In this document: in pieces, positions 7,518 through 17,057 of the stretch
Layout of the letters: each line of letters begins with the position of its first letter
Position numbering within the stretch: position 1 is the stretch's first letter
Assembly (NCBI RefSeq): GCF_022662305.1
Contig: NZ_JAKNQH010000002.1
Coordinates: forward strand, 496,001-560,000
Source: Sphingomonas sp. BAUL-RG-20F-R05-02
GTDB lineage: Bacteria; Pseudomonadota; Alphaproteobacteria; Sphingomonadales; Sphingomonadaceae
Reading direction: 5' to 3'
Length of the DNA: 64,000 nt
Translations under genes and position numbers: made by a program
The notes under the pieces: model-generated
The model's database searches: none
The model's input: only the letters and a program-made list of their open reading frames with translations
Told to the model about the DNA's origin: nothing

Positions 7518-9209
7518 TCAATGATGGCCATCACCGCCATCGATCACCGGCAGTGTCTCGAACTGGTGGTACGGCGGCGGGCTGGACAGCGTCCATTCGA
7601 GCGTCGTCGCGCCCTCGCCCCACGGGCTGTCCCCCGCCGGTTTGCCCGCGAACAGCGACCAGATGATGTTCACGAAGAAGAAGATCATCGAGAACGCCAT
7701 GATCATATAGCCGATCGAAGCGAAGTGGTTCCAATATTCCAGCCCGTCGGTGTAATCCGGCACGCGGCGCTGCATGTTCTGAAGGCCGAGGAAGTGCATC
7801 GGGAAGAACAACATGTTTACCCCGAGGAAGAAGATCCAGTAATGGATCTGCCCCAGCACCTCGTTATACATCCGCCCCGACATCTTCGGGAACCAGTAAT
7901 AGAAGCCCGCGAACAGCGAGAACACCGCGCCGAGCGACAGCACGTAGTGGAAGTGCGCCACCACGTAGTAACTGTCCTGCATGTAATCGTCGATGCCGCC
8001 GTTGGCCAGCACCACACCGGTCACCCCGCCGACGGTGAACATGAAGATGAAGCCGATCGCCCACAGCATCGGCGTCTTGAACGACAGCGACCCGCCCCAC
8101 ATCGTCGCGATCCACGAGAAGATCTTGATGCCGGTCGGCACCGCGATCACCATCGTCGCGGCGGTGAAGTACATTTTGGTGTTTACCGACAGGCCGGTGG
8201 TGAACATATGGTGCGCCCACACAACGAAGCCGACCACGCCGATCGCCACCATCGCATAGGCCATGCCGAGATATCCGAAGATCGGCTTTTTCGAGAAGGT
8301 CGAGATGACATGGCTGACGATGCCGAAGCCCGGCAGGATCATGATGTAGACTTCGGGGTGGCCGAAGAACCAGAACAGATGCTGATACAGGATCGGATCG
8401 CCGCCGCCGGCGGGATCGAAGAAGGTCGTGCCGAAATTGCGATCGGTCAGCAGCATGGTGATCGCGGCGGCGAGCACCGGCAGCGACAGCAGCAACAGGA
8501 ACGCGGTGACCAGCACCGACCATACGAACAGCGGCATCTTGTGCAGCGTCATGCCCGGCGCGCGCATGTTGAAGATGGTGGTGATGAAGTTGATCGCGCC
8601 GAGGATCGACGACGCGCCGGCAAGGTGGAGCGACAGGATCGCCATGTCGACGCTCGGCCCCGGCTCGCCATAGGTGGAAAGCGGCGCGTACAGCGTCCAG
8701 CCGGTGCCGGCGCCGCCAAAGAACGGCGAGGCGAGCAGCAAAGTGAACGACGGGATCAGCAGCCAGAACGAGATGTTGTTCATGCGCGGGAACGCCATGT
8801 CGGGCGCGCCGATCATGATCGGCACGAACCAGTTGCCGAACCCGCCGATCATCGCCGGCATCACCATGAAGAACACCATGATGAGGCCGTGCGCGGTGAT
8901 CAGCACGTTCCACAAGTGAAGCGAATGGTCGAGCCCCTGCTCGCCGCCCGGCAGGTAGGCCGCCCACGTCGTCAAATACTGGATGCCGGGATGCGCCAGC
9001 TCAGCGCGCATCAGTCCGGAGATGCCGCCACCGATGATCCCCGCGCAGATCGCGAAGATCAGGTACAGCGTGCCGATATCCTTGTGGTTGGTCGACATGA
9101 ACCAGCGCGCGAAGAAACCGGGCGTGTGGTGCGCGTCATGGTCGGCATGGCCGTGGCCGTGATCGCCATGCGCCTCGAAGGCGGACGGGTGGAGCGCGGT
9201 GTCGGTCAT
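7518..9209 (-). CDS. ctaD: Cytochrome c oxidase subunit I
   Basis: The catalytic subunit of the aa3-type oxidase, holding haem a and the haem a3-CuB site where oxygen is reduced to water while protons are pumped. It has 12 hydrophobic segments in 563 residues, the [13 protein letters not shown] start of the conserved core, the FGHPEVYI motif (CuB His cross-linked to Tyr), the paired histidines in VVWAHHMF, and the haem ligands in [12 protein letters not shown]. The N-terminal tail is unusual: 8 of the first 28 residues are His, mixed with Asp and Gly. The start at 9209 lies three bases past the coxB stop, so the two are cotranslated. Downstream is a strong terminator. Confidence 0.98.
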   Translation of the reverse strand: MTDTALHPSAFEAHGDHGHGHADHDAHHTPGFFARWFMSTNHKDIGTLYLIFAICAGIIGGGISGLMRAELAHPGIQYLTTWAAYLPGGEQGLDHSLHLWNVLITAHGLIMVFFMVMPAMIGGFGNWFVPIMIGAPDMAFPRMNNISFWLLIPSFTLLLASPFFGGAGTGWTLYAPLSTYGEPGPSVDMAILSLHLAGASSILGAINFITTIFNMRAPGMTLHKMPLFVWSVLVTAFLLLLSLPVLAAAITMLLTDRNFGTTFFDPAGGGDPILYQHLFWFFGHPEVYIMILPGFGIVSHVISTFSKKPIFGYLGMAYAMVAIGVVGFVVWAHHMFTTGLSVNTKMYFTAATMVIAVPTGIKIFSWIATMWGGSLSFKTPMLWAIGFIFMFTVGGVTGVVLANGGIDDYMQDSYYVVAHFHYVLSLGAVFSLFAGFYYWFPKMSGRMYNEVLGQIHYWIFFLGVNMLFFPMHFLGLQNMQRRVPDYTDGLEYWNHFASIGYMIMAFSMIFFFVNIIWSLFAGKPAGDSPWGEGATTLEWTLSSPPPYHQFETLPVIDGGDGHH

Positions 9210-9212
9210 GCC

Positions 9213-10319
9213 TTATTGTCCCACATTGCCGGCGCCGGCGGGGTTGCCCGTCGCGCCTTGGGTAACGGTCGGTGCCTGCGCCGTCGCGTTCTCAACCGGC
9301 GCGGAGGAATTGCCCGCCTCGAACGCGGCGCCCGTTTCCGGAAGCGGCTGCGCGGCGGCGACGGCGGCGGCGGGCTTGCCGGTCGGCATCGTGCCGCCCT
9401 TCGCCTTCACCCACTGCGCGAATACGGCGGGCGACACCGCCTCGACGGTGATCGGCATGTAGCCGTGGCGCGCGCCGCACAGTTCCGAACACACGCCGTA
9501 ATAGACGCCCGGTTTCTCGATGGTGAAGCTCGTCTCGTTGAGGCGACCGGGCACCGCGTCGAGCTTGATCCAGAACGCGGGGATCGCCCAACTATGGATC
9601 ACGTCGTTTGAGGTGGTGATAAGCCGGATCGGCACGCCGTATGGCAGCACCACGCGAGTGTCGGTGGCGAGCAGGCGTGGACCATCCGCATCGGTGCGGG
9701 CACGCTCGCCCTTGCCGACCTGATCCTTCTCCTTGAGCAGGTTGGACGTGATCTCGAACCCGCCGTTGTCGGGGTACTGATACGACCAATACCATTGGTT
9801 GCCGATCGCCTTCAGCGTCACCGCGTTGTCGGGCGCGGGCTTGAACTGCGCCTGGAGCAGCCCGATCGACGGCAGCGCGATACAGGCGAGGATCAGCACC
9901 GGCAGCGCCGTCCACAGCACCTCGATCACGGTATTGTGCGCGGTCTTGGAGGCGACGGGGTGGGCAGCGCGGCGATACCGGATCACCACCCACACCAGCA
10001 GCGCCAGCACAAACAGGCAGATGATGGTGATGAGCGGGAACAGGATGACATTGTGGAACCACAAGGCACGACGCCCATTGGGCGTGACCTGCGGCTGGAT
10101 CGTCACCTTGCCGTCGACCGGCATGCCGACGCCGGCGGTCGGCAGCATGAGCGGGGCACCATCGAGCGCGAGCATCGGGTCCGCCTTCGTCGGCACGATC
10201 GCGGGTGCGGGGGTGGTTTGCGGCGCGGCGGGCGGGACGATCTGCGCCGAGACGGGGGCTGGCCCCGCCACCGCGAGAAACGCCGCGAGCAAGATACTCT
10301 TCAAGCGCATGATCCGCAT
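9213..10319 (-). CDS. coxB: Cytochrome c oxidase subunit II
   Basis: Subunit II accepts electrons from cytochrome c through the binuclear CuA centre in its periplasmic cupredoxin domain. A signal peptide (1-26, VSAQ cleavage) is followed by a Pro/Ala-rich linker, two membrane helices (about 90-112 and 132-152), the aromatic GNQWYWSYQYP electron-entry segment (173-183), and a complete CuA site: His242, Cys277, Glu279, Cys281, His285 and Met288. The last 65 residues are a low-complexity Ala/Pro/Thr tail with no CxxCH, so there is no fused cytochrome c. The start has a GAGG seven bases upstream. It is the first gene of the cluster. Confidence 0.97.
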   Translation of the reverse strand: MRIMRLKSILLAAFLAVAGPAPVSAQIVPPAAPQTTPAPAIVPTKADPMLALDGAPLMLPTAGVGMPVDGKVTIQPQVTPNGRRALWFHNVILFPLITIICLFVLALLVWVVIRYRRAAHPVASKTAHNTVIEVLWTALPVLILACIALPSIGLLQAQFKPAPDNAVTLKAIGNQWYWSYQYPDNGGFEITSNLLKEKDQVGKGERARTDADGPRLLATDTRVVLPYGVPIRLITTSNDVIHSWAIPAFWIKLDAVPGRLNETSFTIEKPGVYYGVCSELCGARHGYMPITVEAVSPAVFAQWVKAKGGTMPTGKPAAAVAAAQPLPETGAAFEAGNSSAPVENATAQAPTVTQGATGNPAGAGNVGQ

Positions 10320-10510
10320 CCCGTATCCTCGCCCCTGTAGCTACGCCGAAATCCTGCTCCGACGTCGGGCGAGATTACGCCCAATTTTCTTGACCTATAC
10401 GCGGGCGGCTCGCCGCCCTCAAGCACGAAGCCGGGGTTTATTTGACGCGCACGTTGCCTAGCGGTGGCGCGGTGCCTAATCAGGCGCATTCTTAACCAGG
10501 CCTGCCGCGT
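10320..10510. promoter_or_regulatory. Divergent promoter region coxB / pyrE
   Basis: This 191-bp gap separates the oxidase cluster (minus) from pyrE (plus) and should contain promoters for both. It has an AT-rich stretch around 10372-10400 and a small hairpin GGGCG-AGATTA-CGCCC (10367-10382) followed on the plus strand by AATTTTCTT. I could not fix -35/-10 elements with confidence. Confidence 0.4.
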
Positions 10511-11095
10511 ATGACCGAAGACCAAGTCCTTGCCGAGTTCCGCGCTGCCGACGCGCTGCTGGAAGGGCATTTCATCCTGTCCTCGGGCCTGCGCAGCCCG
10601 CGCTACCTGCAATGCGCGCGCGTGTTGATGGACCCCCGGCGCGGCGCGCGGCTGGCCGAAGCGCTGGTCGCCAGCCTGCCCGACGTGGTGCGCGACAGCA
10701 TCCAAGCGGTGGTGTCGCCGGCGATGGGCGGGGTCATCGCGGGTCACGAGATGGGCCGTGCGCTCGGTGTCGAGGCGATGTTCTTGGAACGGCCCGAGGG
10801 CGTGTTCGAACTGCGCCGCGGGTTTCGTCTTGCCCCCGGCACGCGCGTGCTGATGATGGAGGATGTGGTGACGACCGGCCTCTCCTCGCGCGAGGCGATC
10901 GCCGCGATCGGCCGCGCGGGTGGCGAAACGGTGGCGGCGGCCTCACTGGTCGATCGCTCGGGCGGCACCGCCGATCTTGGCGTGCCGTTCTTCCCATTGG
11001 TCCGGATCGACGTGCCAACCTACGCCGCCAATATGCTGCCGCCCGAACTGGCGGCGATCCCGGCGATCAAGCCCGGCAGCCGGGCGGCGGCATGA
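10511..11095 (+). CDS. pyrE: Orotate phosphoribosyltransferase
   Basis: Transfers phosphoribose from PRPP to orotate to make OMP in pyrimidine synthesis. The PRPP-binding motif [14 protein letters not shown] lies at residues 113-126, and the N-terminal substrate loop [15 protein letters not shown] (21-35) matches the FxLxSGxxSxxY pattern of bacterial PyrE. Length is 194, slightly short but normal for the alphaproteobacterial form. Its stop overlaps the pdxJ start (ATGA), making it the first gene of a coupled pyrE-pdxJ-acpS-lepB run. Confidence 0.93.
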   Translation: MTEDQVLAEFRAADALLEGHFILSSGLRSPRYLQCARVLMDPRRGARLAEALVASLPDVVRDSIQAVVSPAMGGVIAGHEMGRALGVEAMFLERPEGVFELRRGFRLAPGTRVLMMEDVVTTGLSSREAIAAIGRAGGETVAAASLVDRSGGTADLGVPFFPLVRIDVPTYAANMLPPELAAIPAIKPGSRAAA

Positions 11096-11844
11096 CCGAC
11101 AGCCTCCGCCGCGCCGATGAGGGTCGCCTCCGGCTTGGGGTCAACATCGACCATGTCGCGACCGTGCGGAACGCGCGCGGCGCGGGTTACCCCGATCCGG
11201 TGCGCGCGGGTCTGATGGCCGCGGAGGCGGGTGCGGACGGCATCACCGCGCATCTGCGCGAGGATCGGCGCCACATCACCGACGACGATATCGCCCGGCT
11301 CGCGGCGGAGCTGACCATCCCGCTCAATTTCGAGATGGCCGCGACCGACGAGATGCGCGCGATCGCGCTGCGCCACCGTCCGCACGCCGCCTGCATCGTC
11401 CCCGAAAAACGCGAGGAGCGCACGACCGAAGGGGGGCTGGATGCGGCCGGACAGTTCACCGCGCTGGCCCCGCTGGTGGCGGATCTGCGCGATGCCGGCA
11501 TCCGCGTATCGCTGTTCATCGAACCGTCCGCCCGGCAGATCGACGCGGCGATCCGTATGGGCGCGCCGGTGGTCGAACTGCACACTGGGCGCTACTGCGA
11601 ACTGTCGGGCGCGGCGCAGGCGGACGAGCTGCGTCGCCTCACCGATGCCGCCGCGCTTGCCGCCAAGAACGGCATCGAGGTGCATGCCGGCCACGGCCTG
11701 ACCTATGACAATGTCGCGCCGATCGCGGCGATCCGTCAGGTCCGCGAACTCAATATCGGCCACTTCCTGATCGGCGAGGCGATCTTCATCGGCATCGCGG
11801 AAAGCGTCCGGCAGATGCGCGACGCGATGGACGCGGCACGGTGA
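11092..11844 (+). CDS. pdxJ: Pyridoxine 5'-phosphate synthase
   Basis: Condenses 1-deoxyxylulose 5-phosphate with 3-amino-2-oxopropyl phosphate to form pyridoxine 5'-phosphate, the ring-closing step of DXP-dependent vitamin B6 synthesis. The family signature [16 protein letters not shown] is at residues 15-30. Other conserved parts are [32 protein letters not shown] and [10 protein letters not shown], and the length of 250 is standard. I placed the start at ATG 11092 because it gives the family N-terminus and an ATGA overlap with pyrE; the longer open frame upstream merely runs through pyrE. Confidence 0.97.
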   Translation: MTDSLRRADEGRLRLGVNIDHVATVRNARGAGYPDPVRAGLMAAEAGADGITAHLREDRRHITDDDIARLAAELTIPLNFEMAATDEMRAIALRHRPHAACIVPEKREERTTEGGLDAAGQFTALAPLVADLRDAGIRVSLFIEPSARQIDAAIRMGAPVVELHTGRYCELSGAAQADELRRLTDAAALAAKNGIEVHAGHGLTYDNVAPIAAIRQVRELNIGHFLIGEAIFIGIAESVRQMRDAMDAAR

Positions 11845-11881
11845 TCGGCAGGCGGTCCTGCCCGAAACGGGTAGGATTATC

Positions 11882-12298
11882 ATGATTATCGGTCTCGGCT
11901 CCGACCTGTGCAATATCGAGCGCATCCAGAACTCGCTCGACCGGTTCGGCGAGCGGTTCGAGAGCCGCGTCTTCACCGATCTCGAACGCGCGAAAGCGGC
12001 GCGGCGCCCCTTTACCAAGGCGGGAACGCTCGCCAAGCGCTTCGCCGCCAAGGAGGCTTTTTCCAAGGCGGTCGGAACGGGATTTCGCGCTGGCGTGTTC
12101 ATGAAAGATATCGGCGTCGTGAATGCGCCTTCGGGCGCGCCGACACTGGCGCTGACCGGGGGCGCAAGGGCGAGGCTTGACGCGATCATCCCCGACGGCC
12201 ACGCGGCCGCGATACATCTGACGTTGACCGATGATCATCCCTGGGCACAGGCGTTCGTCATCATCGAGGCAGTACCGCTTACAGGAATGCGTGCATGA
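11882..12298 (+). CDS. acpS: Holo-[acyl-carrier-protein] synthase
   Basis: Moves the 4'-phosphopantetheine arm from CoA onto acyl carrier protein. The magnesium ligands of the family are present: Asp8 in [11 protein letters not shown] and Glu58 in [12 protein letters not shown]. The 138 residues fit AcpS. It starts 37 bases after pdxJ, preceded by TAGGA, and its stop overlaps the lepB start (ATGA). The pdxJ-acpS-lepB order is classical in proteobacteria. Confidence 0.96.
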   Translation: MIIGLGSDLCNIERIQNSLDRFGERFESRVFTDLERAKAARRPFTKAGTLAKRFAAKEAFSKAVGTGFRAGVFMKDIGVVNAPSGAPTLALTGGARARLDAIIPDGHAAAIHLTLTDDHPWAQAFVIIEAVPLTGMRA

Positions 12299-13179
12299 GT
12301 GAGGACGTAGCGTTGGACTCCGGACAGGACCCGGTCGAAACACAAAACGGGGCCACGCCCAAGCGCCGGACCGACTGGTGGGCGGAAGTGCGTGGCATCT
12401 TCTGGCTGATCCTCGCCGTGCTCGGTTTCCACACCTTCATCGCCAAGCCGTTCTACATCCCGTCCGAATCCATGCTGCCCGGGCTCGAGATCGGCGATCA
12501 GCTCGTGGTGAGCAAGTTCCCGTACGGCTGGTCGTTCATCTCGCCCACCTTCCATCTGCTGCCGTTCATCCACGGTCGCCTGTTCGGCCATATGCCCGAG
12601 CGTGGCGACGTCGTGATCGTCACCCCGCCGGGCACCGAGACCGATTACATCAAGCGACTCATCGGCCTGCCTGGCGAGACATTGCAGGTGAAGGGCGGCG
12701 TGGTGTTCATCAACGGCGTCGCCATCAAGCGCGGGCCGATCCACGACGTGCTGATCCCGGTCGATACCAACACGAAGTGCAGCCCGGACGTCTATCCCGG
12801 CGCGCTGGAGACCGGGGCCGATGGTAAGCAATATTGCCGCCTGCCGCTTGTCACCGAGACGTTGCCCAACGGCCGCCATTACGACACGGTCGAGCTGGGC
12901 TATAGCCGCGGCGACGATTACGGCCCGGTCAAAATCCCGGCCAACCACGTCTTCCTGATGGGCGACAACCGCGATCGCAGCTCGGACAGCCGCTTCCCGC
13001 TCGCAGCCCCGGATTTCGGCCTCGGCGGGCCGGTGCCGTGGGAATATCTCGGCGGACGCGCGGAGTTCATCACCTTCTCCAAGAGCGGTAACGGCACCTG
13101 GAATCCGCTGACCTGGGGCCAGTCGTTCCGCGGCGGCCGCGCCGGCACCTCCCTCCATCCCGCACGGAACCCGCAATGA
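12295..13179 (+). CDS. lepB: Signal peptidase I
   Basis: Cleaves signal peptides of secreted proteins at the periplasmic face of the inner membrane. The catalytic serine is Ser59 in [10 protein letters not shown], the general-base lysine is Lys120 in [12 protein letters not shown], and the box E motif [16 protein letters not shown] follows. One N-terminal membrane helix (about 33-50) is visible. At 294 residues it is normal for alphaproteobacteria, with the usual insertion between the Ser and Lys boxes. ATGA overlaps join it to acpS and to the next gene. The common downstream partners rnc and era are not here. Confidence 0.97.
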   Translation: MSEDVALDSGQDPVETQNGATPKRRTDWWAEVRGIFWLILAVLGFHTFIAKPFYIPSESMLPGLEIGDQLVVSKFPYGWSFISPTFHLLPFIHGRLFGHMPERGDVVIVTPPGTETDYIKRLIGLPGETLQVKGGVVFINGVAIKRGPIHDVLIPVDTNTKCSPDVYPGALETGADGKQYCRLPLVTETLPNGRHYDTVELGYSRGDDYGPVKIPANHVFLMGDNRDRSSDSRFPLAAPDFGLGGPVPWEYLGGRAEFITFSKSGNGTWNPLTWGQSFRGGRAGTSLHPARNPQ

Positions 13180-14267
13180 CCGATCACGCCGCCGACGTTC
13201 CGTTCGAGATTTCCTCCGAACCGGGCCCGAACGAAATGCGTGACCCGATGGTGCGCAAGGAGATGAAGAAGGCCGCCGTCTGGCTTGGCATGGCCGGCGC
13301 GATCGCGTTGGTCGTTCTGCTGATCCAGCCGTTGCTGATTATCTTCGGCGGGCTCGTGTTCGCGGCAATGCTCGACGGCGGGGTGCGGCTGCTCGGCAAG
13401 GTGCTGCCGATCCCGCGCATTTGGCGGCTGGTGATCGTCGTGCTGCTCGTCGTGGTGTTCGTGATCGGCACTGCGTATCTTACCGGCGTGCAGGTGGCGG
13501 CGCAGTTCGAGCAGTTGCGCGCGACCCTGATGGCGCAAGCGATGCGTCTGATGGCGTGGCTGTCGAGCCTTGGCGTGATGCCGGGACAGTCGGACATCAA
13601 CAGCATGATCCAGCAGGCGCTGGGCTCGTTCGGCAAGATCACGTCCTACGTCGGAACCGCGCTCGGGGCGCTCACCAGCCTCGTGATGATCCTGGTGATC
13701 GGGCTGTTCATCGCGATGGAGCCGCGCCTGTACGAAGCCGGCCTGCAATGGATGTTGCCGACCGATTCACGCCGCGAATTCGCCATCACGATCGAACGTA
13801 TGTCCAAGACGCTGCGCAGCCTGCTCGCCGGGCGGTTGCTCGGCATGGCGCTGGAAGGCGTGATGACCGGCGTCGCGCTGATGTTCGCCGGCGTGCCGAT
13901 GGCGCTGGTGCTCGGCATCATCACCGGCACGCTCGCCTTCATCCCCAACATCGGCGCGATCGTGTCCGGGCTGATGATGATCGCGGTCGGGTTCAGCGCT
14001 GGCGTGCATACCGGCGTGCTGGCGATCATTATCTACTGTGTGATCCAGACGTTCGACGGCTACGTCGTGATCCCGATGGTGGCGCGCAAGACGGTCGACC
14101 TGCCGCCGGCGCTCACGTTGTCCGCGCAGATCCTGACCGGCACGCTGTTCGGGGTCATGGGCCTCGCGCTCGCCGATCCGATGACGGCGATGATCAAGGT
14201 CGCGCTGGAACGCAACTCGGAGCGAGCCGCGAAGCGGGACGCAAGCGACGCGGCGCCTGCCGCCTGA
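13176..14267 (+). CDS. AI-2E/PerM family membrane transporter
   Basis: A member of the AI-2E transporter (PerM/YdiK/UPF0118) family: membrane proteins of about 350 residues thought to act as exporters or ion antiporters; the family name does not prove autoinducer transport. Hydrophobic segments occur near residues 30-70 (two), 85-105, 165-185, 225-285 (three) and 300-335, with the extended soluble segment between about 105 and 160 that is typical of the family. The C-terminus is short, Ala/Lys-rich and low in complexity. The start overlaps lepB (ATGA). The last 74 bp overlap, antisense, the 3' end of the next gene on the minus strand. Confidence 0.85.
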   Translation: MTDHAADVPFEISSEPGPNEMRDPMVRKEMKKAAVWLGMAGAIALVVLLIQPLLIIFGGLVFAAMLDGGVRLLGKVLPIPRIWRLVIVVLLVVVFVIGTAYLTGVQVAAQFEQLRATLMAQAMRLMAWLSSLGVMPGQSDINSMIQQALGSFGKITSYVGTALGALTSLVMILVIGLFIAMEPRLYEAGLQWMLPTDSRREFAITIERMSKTLRSLLAGRLLGMALEGVMTGVALMFAGVPMALVLGIITGTLAFIPNIGAIVSGLMMIAVGFSAGVHTGVLAIIIYCVIQTFDGYVVIPMVARKTVDLPPALTLSAQILTGTLFGVMGLALADPMTAMIKVALERNSERAAKRDASDAAPAA

Positions 14268-15357
14268 CGCGACGCGCCAGCACGACCTGATCGAACAGAT
14301 CGAGATACGCGGCGGCAGAGTCCGCGCCGGGCGGCGGCACAGGCGCCGGGCGTGGCTGCTGCGGGGCGAGCCAATGATCGAGCGCGGCGACGAGACCCGC
14401 ACTATCGTCGGGCGCGACCACCGACCCTAATGCGGGCGACGCAACGATCTCGCGCACAGCCACGCTCGAATCGGTGGAAACGACCGGCGTGCCGACCGCC
14501 AGCGCCTCGCGCAGCACGCCGGGCACGCCCTCGAAGTCGGAGGTCAGCGCAAGAGCGGTGGCCCGCTCGATCGCAAAGGTCGGATCGGCGACATGGCCGG
14601 GCATTGTCACCCGACCGCCGAGGCCGAGTGCCGCGACCTGTGCCTCCAGCGCGCCACGTTCCGCGCCCTCGCCAAGGATCATCAGGTTTGCGTCGCGATC
14701 GGCCAGTTTGGCGAAGGATGCGATCAGGCGGTCCCACCGTTTCTGCGGCGCAAGCCGGCCGACGCCGAGCAGGAAACGCCCGGTCGGGAGCGGCAACGTC
14801 ATTGCCGGCCCGTCCGCGCGGCGCACCGGCGGATTGGCGATCACGCTCATCTGCGACGGGTCGATACCGGTGGTGCGGATCGCTTCGTCTCGCATCGCCG
14901 GCGTCATCGCGACGAGATGATCGATGAAATGACGATGCCAGTTGAGCCACACCCGGTATGCCGGCGACAACAGCCAACCCTGATCGCGGCGGTCGAGCGC
15001 GTTTGAGACCTTGGCCACGATCGGCGGGCACGCCGCACCCAACCGCAAGCGGATCCAGGCGGCGACGGCGGTGTAGTGATTGCCCGGACAGAAGATCAGA
15101 TCGGGGGCGATCTGCTCGACGATCTCGGCGACGCAGACCATCCCGGTATATCGCGCGTCGCCCAGCACGATGACGTCGATGCCGCGCGGCAGCTCGTCCG
15201 CGAGCGGCCCGCTGATGTCGCCAACCACCAAGGTGACGCGCCGACCAAGCGCGACCCAGCCGCGCATCAGCCGCATCAACGCATGTTCGACCCCGCCACC
15301 GTTCAACGTCTGCGCATATGCCAGAATGTGTGCTGAAGGCGCGCGCGGGCTGAGCAT
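14194..15357 (-). CDS. Glycosyltransferase family 4 protein
   Basis: A GT-B fold retaining glycosyltransferase of the GT4 type. The N-terminal domain has LNGGGVEHALMRLMRGW, the glycine-rich acceptor loop; the C-terminal domain has GVGRLAPQKRWDRLI and the nucleotide-sugar motif E-x7-E in FEGVPGVLREAL, followed by GTPVVSTDSS. I chose ATG 15357; a TTG at 15387 would add ten residues of no family character. The last 25 or so residues are Arg/Pro-rich and overlap the neighbouring transporter gene antisense. It is divergent from the membrane-protein/DUF2141/GT4 run and probably works on the same surface glycan or glycolipid. Donor and acceptor are unknown. Confidence 0.85.
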   Translation of the reverse strand: MLSPRAPSAHILAYAQTLNGGGVEHALMRLMRGWVALGRRVTLVVGDISGPLADELPRGIDVIVLGDARYTGMVCVAEIVEQIAPDLIFCPGNHYTAVAAWIRLRLGAACPPIVAKVSNALDRRDQGWLLSPAYRVWLNWHRHFIDHLVAMTPAMRDEAIRTTGIDPSQMSVIANPPVRRADGPAMTLPLPTGRFLLGVGRLAPQKRWDRLIASFAKLADRDANLMILGEGAERGALEAQVAALGLGGRVTMPGHVADPTFAIERATALALTSDFEGVPGVLREALAVGTPVVSTDSSVAVREIVASPALGSVVAPDDSAGLVAALDHWLAPQQPRPAPVPPPGADSAAAYLDLFDQVVLARRVRRQAPRRLRPASRLAPSCVPARP

Positions 15358-15413
15358 AAGCTGATCCGTAACCAACGATTGTCGCAAAAGTTTCGCAGGC
15401 GAGATGGAAATCG

Positions 15414-15442
15414 TTGCACTGCGATATCGTTGGAACTAGACA
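15414..15442 (+). promoter_or_regulatory. Candidate promoter for the 15560 gene
   Basis: TTGCAC (15414-15419) and TAGACA (15437-15442) are separated by 17 bp in an AT-rich divergent intergenic region, about 120 bp upstream of the GTG start. Both hexamers match a sigma-70 consensus only partly, so this is tentative. Confidence 0.3.
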
Positions 15443-15559
15443 GTAATGTGGCATGATGTGACGACTTCGTGTTCTCCGTTCCGGTTTGCCGAGCGCGCAA
15501 TATCCAGCTAAGCGCCGCCGGGTGCTCGACGCGATCGAGCGGTTACGGACGATCCCACG

Positions 15560-16513
15560 GTGGACAAATTTCGCTCCGGGGCAGCGGCATCGACACGTGC
15601 TGTCGATGCTCCGGCATCCCTCGCTCCCGATCTTGCCGGTCTCGAGCCGGTGCAGACCTTTAAACGGCGCTGGCCATCCTATCTCGGCGCCGCGCTGACG
15701 ATCGTTATGGTCGCGCTGCTCGCGCGGCAGTTGCTGTCGACCGGCCTCGCCGGCCTCGCCCATGCCTTTCCGACGAGCCCGTGGTTCTACGTGTTCTTCC
15801 TGCTGCTGTATTTCTCGCCGGTCACCGGCGACTACGTCATCTTCCGGAAACTGTGGAAAATTCCGCCGGAAGGCTTCATCGCGCTGGCGAAGAAGCGGAT
15901 CGCCAACGACATGCTCAACTATTCCGGCGAGGCGTATTTCTATGCCTGGGCGCGGCAACGCACGTCGCTGGTGGCGGCGCCGTTCGGGGCAGTGAAGGAC
16001 GTCAGCATCCTCTCCGCGATCGCGGGCAATGCGGTGACGTTCGGCATCACCGTACTTGCGCTCTCCCTGTATCTCGGGCTGCTCACGCATCACCAGCAAC
16101 AGATCGCGATCTGGTCGAGCGTCATCGTGTTCCTGATGTCGGTGCCGTTCCTGATCTTCTCGAAACGGGTGTTCTCGCTTGATCGCCACACCTTGTGGTG
16201 GATCTTCGGCGTGCATCTGGTGCGGTTGATCGCGGGTTCGGTGCTGGTCGCGCTGACCTGGCATTTCGGGATGCCGACTCAGACGGTCGGCATGTGGCTG
16301 CTCCTCGCCGCGCTCCGGATGATCGTATCGCGGCTGCCGCTGGTGCCAAACAAAGACCTTTTTTTCGCCTTATCCACTCCTTTGATCGGTCAGAGTGATG
16401 ATGTGAGAAACCTCATCGCCTTGACCGCGGGCCTCACGCTCGTCGTCCATGTGGTGCTGGTCGCGCTGTTCAGCCTGCATGGGCTGCTGAGGAAGAGAAA
16501 TGCGGTTTCCTAG
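15560..16513 (+). CDS. Membrane protein, LPG-synthase TM / flippase-like
   Basis: An integral membrane protein of 317 residues with about seven or eight hydrophobic segments (starting near residues 40, 75, 140, 175, 205, 230 and 285). The spacing and the short charged loops resemble the lysylphosphatidylglycerol synthase TM region family (AglD/UPF0104), which is thought to flip or bind lipid-linked substrates. It lacks the soluble aminoacyl-transferase domain of MprF. The start is GTG at 15560, and the soluble N-terminus (about 35 residues) is unusually long. The 3' end overlaps the DUF2141 gene by 14 bases, so the two are coupled, and a GT4 gene follows. A role in glycolipid or glycan export is inferred from these neighbours only. 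Confidence 0.6.
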   Translation: MDKFRSGAAASTRAVDAPASLAPDLAGLEPVQTFKRRWPSYLGAALTIVMVALLARQLLSTGLAGLAHAFPTSPWFYVFFLLLYFSPVTGDYVIFRKLWKIPPEGFIALAKKRIANDMLNYSGEAYFYAWARQRTSLVAAPFGAVKDVSILSAIAGNAVTFGITVLALSLYLGLLTHHQQQIAIWSSVIVFLMSVPFLIFSKRVFSLDRHTLWWIFGVHLVRLIAGSVLVALTWHFGMPTQTVGMWLLLAALRMIVSRLPLVPNKDLFFALSTPLIGQSDDVRNLIALTAGLTLVVHVVLVALFSLHGLLRKRNAVS

Positions 16514-17051
16514 TCTCGCGGCGCTTGCCGCCACCCCCCTTGCGATCTTTGGCGTCGCGATCCTCGTCACGCCGGCGGTGGCGCAGGCCGGCGTGCTGGG
16601 CAGCGATAGCGCCGCCTGCATGAGCGGCGGCGGGCCGGCGATCCGCGTCAACGTCGATGGCCTGAAGGATCGGGCGGGCGAGCTGAAGCTTGAACTCTAC
16701 CCCGCCAATGACGCCGATTTCCTGAAGGACGACCGCGACCTCATCAAGGAAGGCAAGTTCTTCCGTCGCGTGCGGGTGCCGACCCCGGCGACCGGTCCGA
16801 TCTCGCTGTGCATCAAGGCGCCAACGCCCGGGCGCTATGCCTTGCTGTTCACGCACAACCGAGACGGCAAGAACAAGTTCAACTTCTGGTCCGACGGCGC
16901 CGGCTTCCCCAGCAACGAGCGGCTCGGCCGCTCGCGCCCCAAGCTCGAGATGGCGACGATCAACGTGCCCGAGGGGGTGGTCACCACCGACATTCACGCT
17001 CAGTATCTGCGCGGGCTGGGCGGCTTCGCACCGGCACCCAAGGGGAGCTGA
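16500..17051 (+). CDS. DUF2141 domain periplasmic protein
   Basis: A secreted protein of 183 residues with a signal peptide (about 1-30, VAQAG cleavage region). A beta-rich domain follows, carrying the DUF2141 pattern: an IRVNVDGLKDRAGELKLELY strand pair, a middle KDDRDLIKEGKFFRRVRV, and a conserved FTHNRDGKNKFNFWSDG, GFPSNE and P-LEMATI ending. The function is unknown. It overlaps the upstream membrane-protein gene by 14 bases and lies 6 bases before a GT4 gene, so all three are probably one operon. Its two cysteines (about 41 and 103) could form a disulfide in the periplasm. Confidence 0.85.
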   Translation: MRFPSLAALAATPLAIFGVAILVTPAVAQAGVLGSDSAACMSGGGPAIRVNVDGLKDRAGELKLELYPANDADFLKDDRDLIKEGKFFRRVRVPTPATGPISLCIKAPTPGRYALLFTHNRDGKNKFNFWSDGAGFPSNERLGRSRPKLEMATINVPEGVVTTDIHAQYLRGLGGFAPAPKGS

Positions 17052-17057
17052 GCCGCG

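Noticed and set aside
6879..9611. A 910-codon open frame on the plus strand
   Set aside because: It is antisense to ctaD and its neighbours. The His/Arg/Asp-rich translation is typical of the complementary strand of a GC-rich gene, and ctaD is certain.
10367..10388. A hairpin followed by AATTTTCTT in the pyrE leader, as an attenuator
   Set aside because: The stem has only five pairs and no leader peptide or alternative structure was seen.
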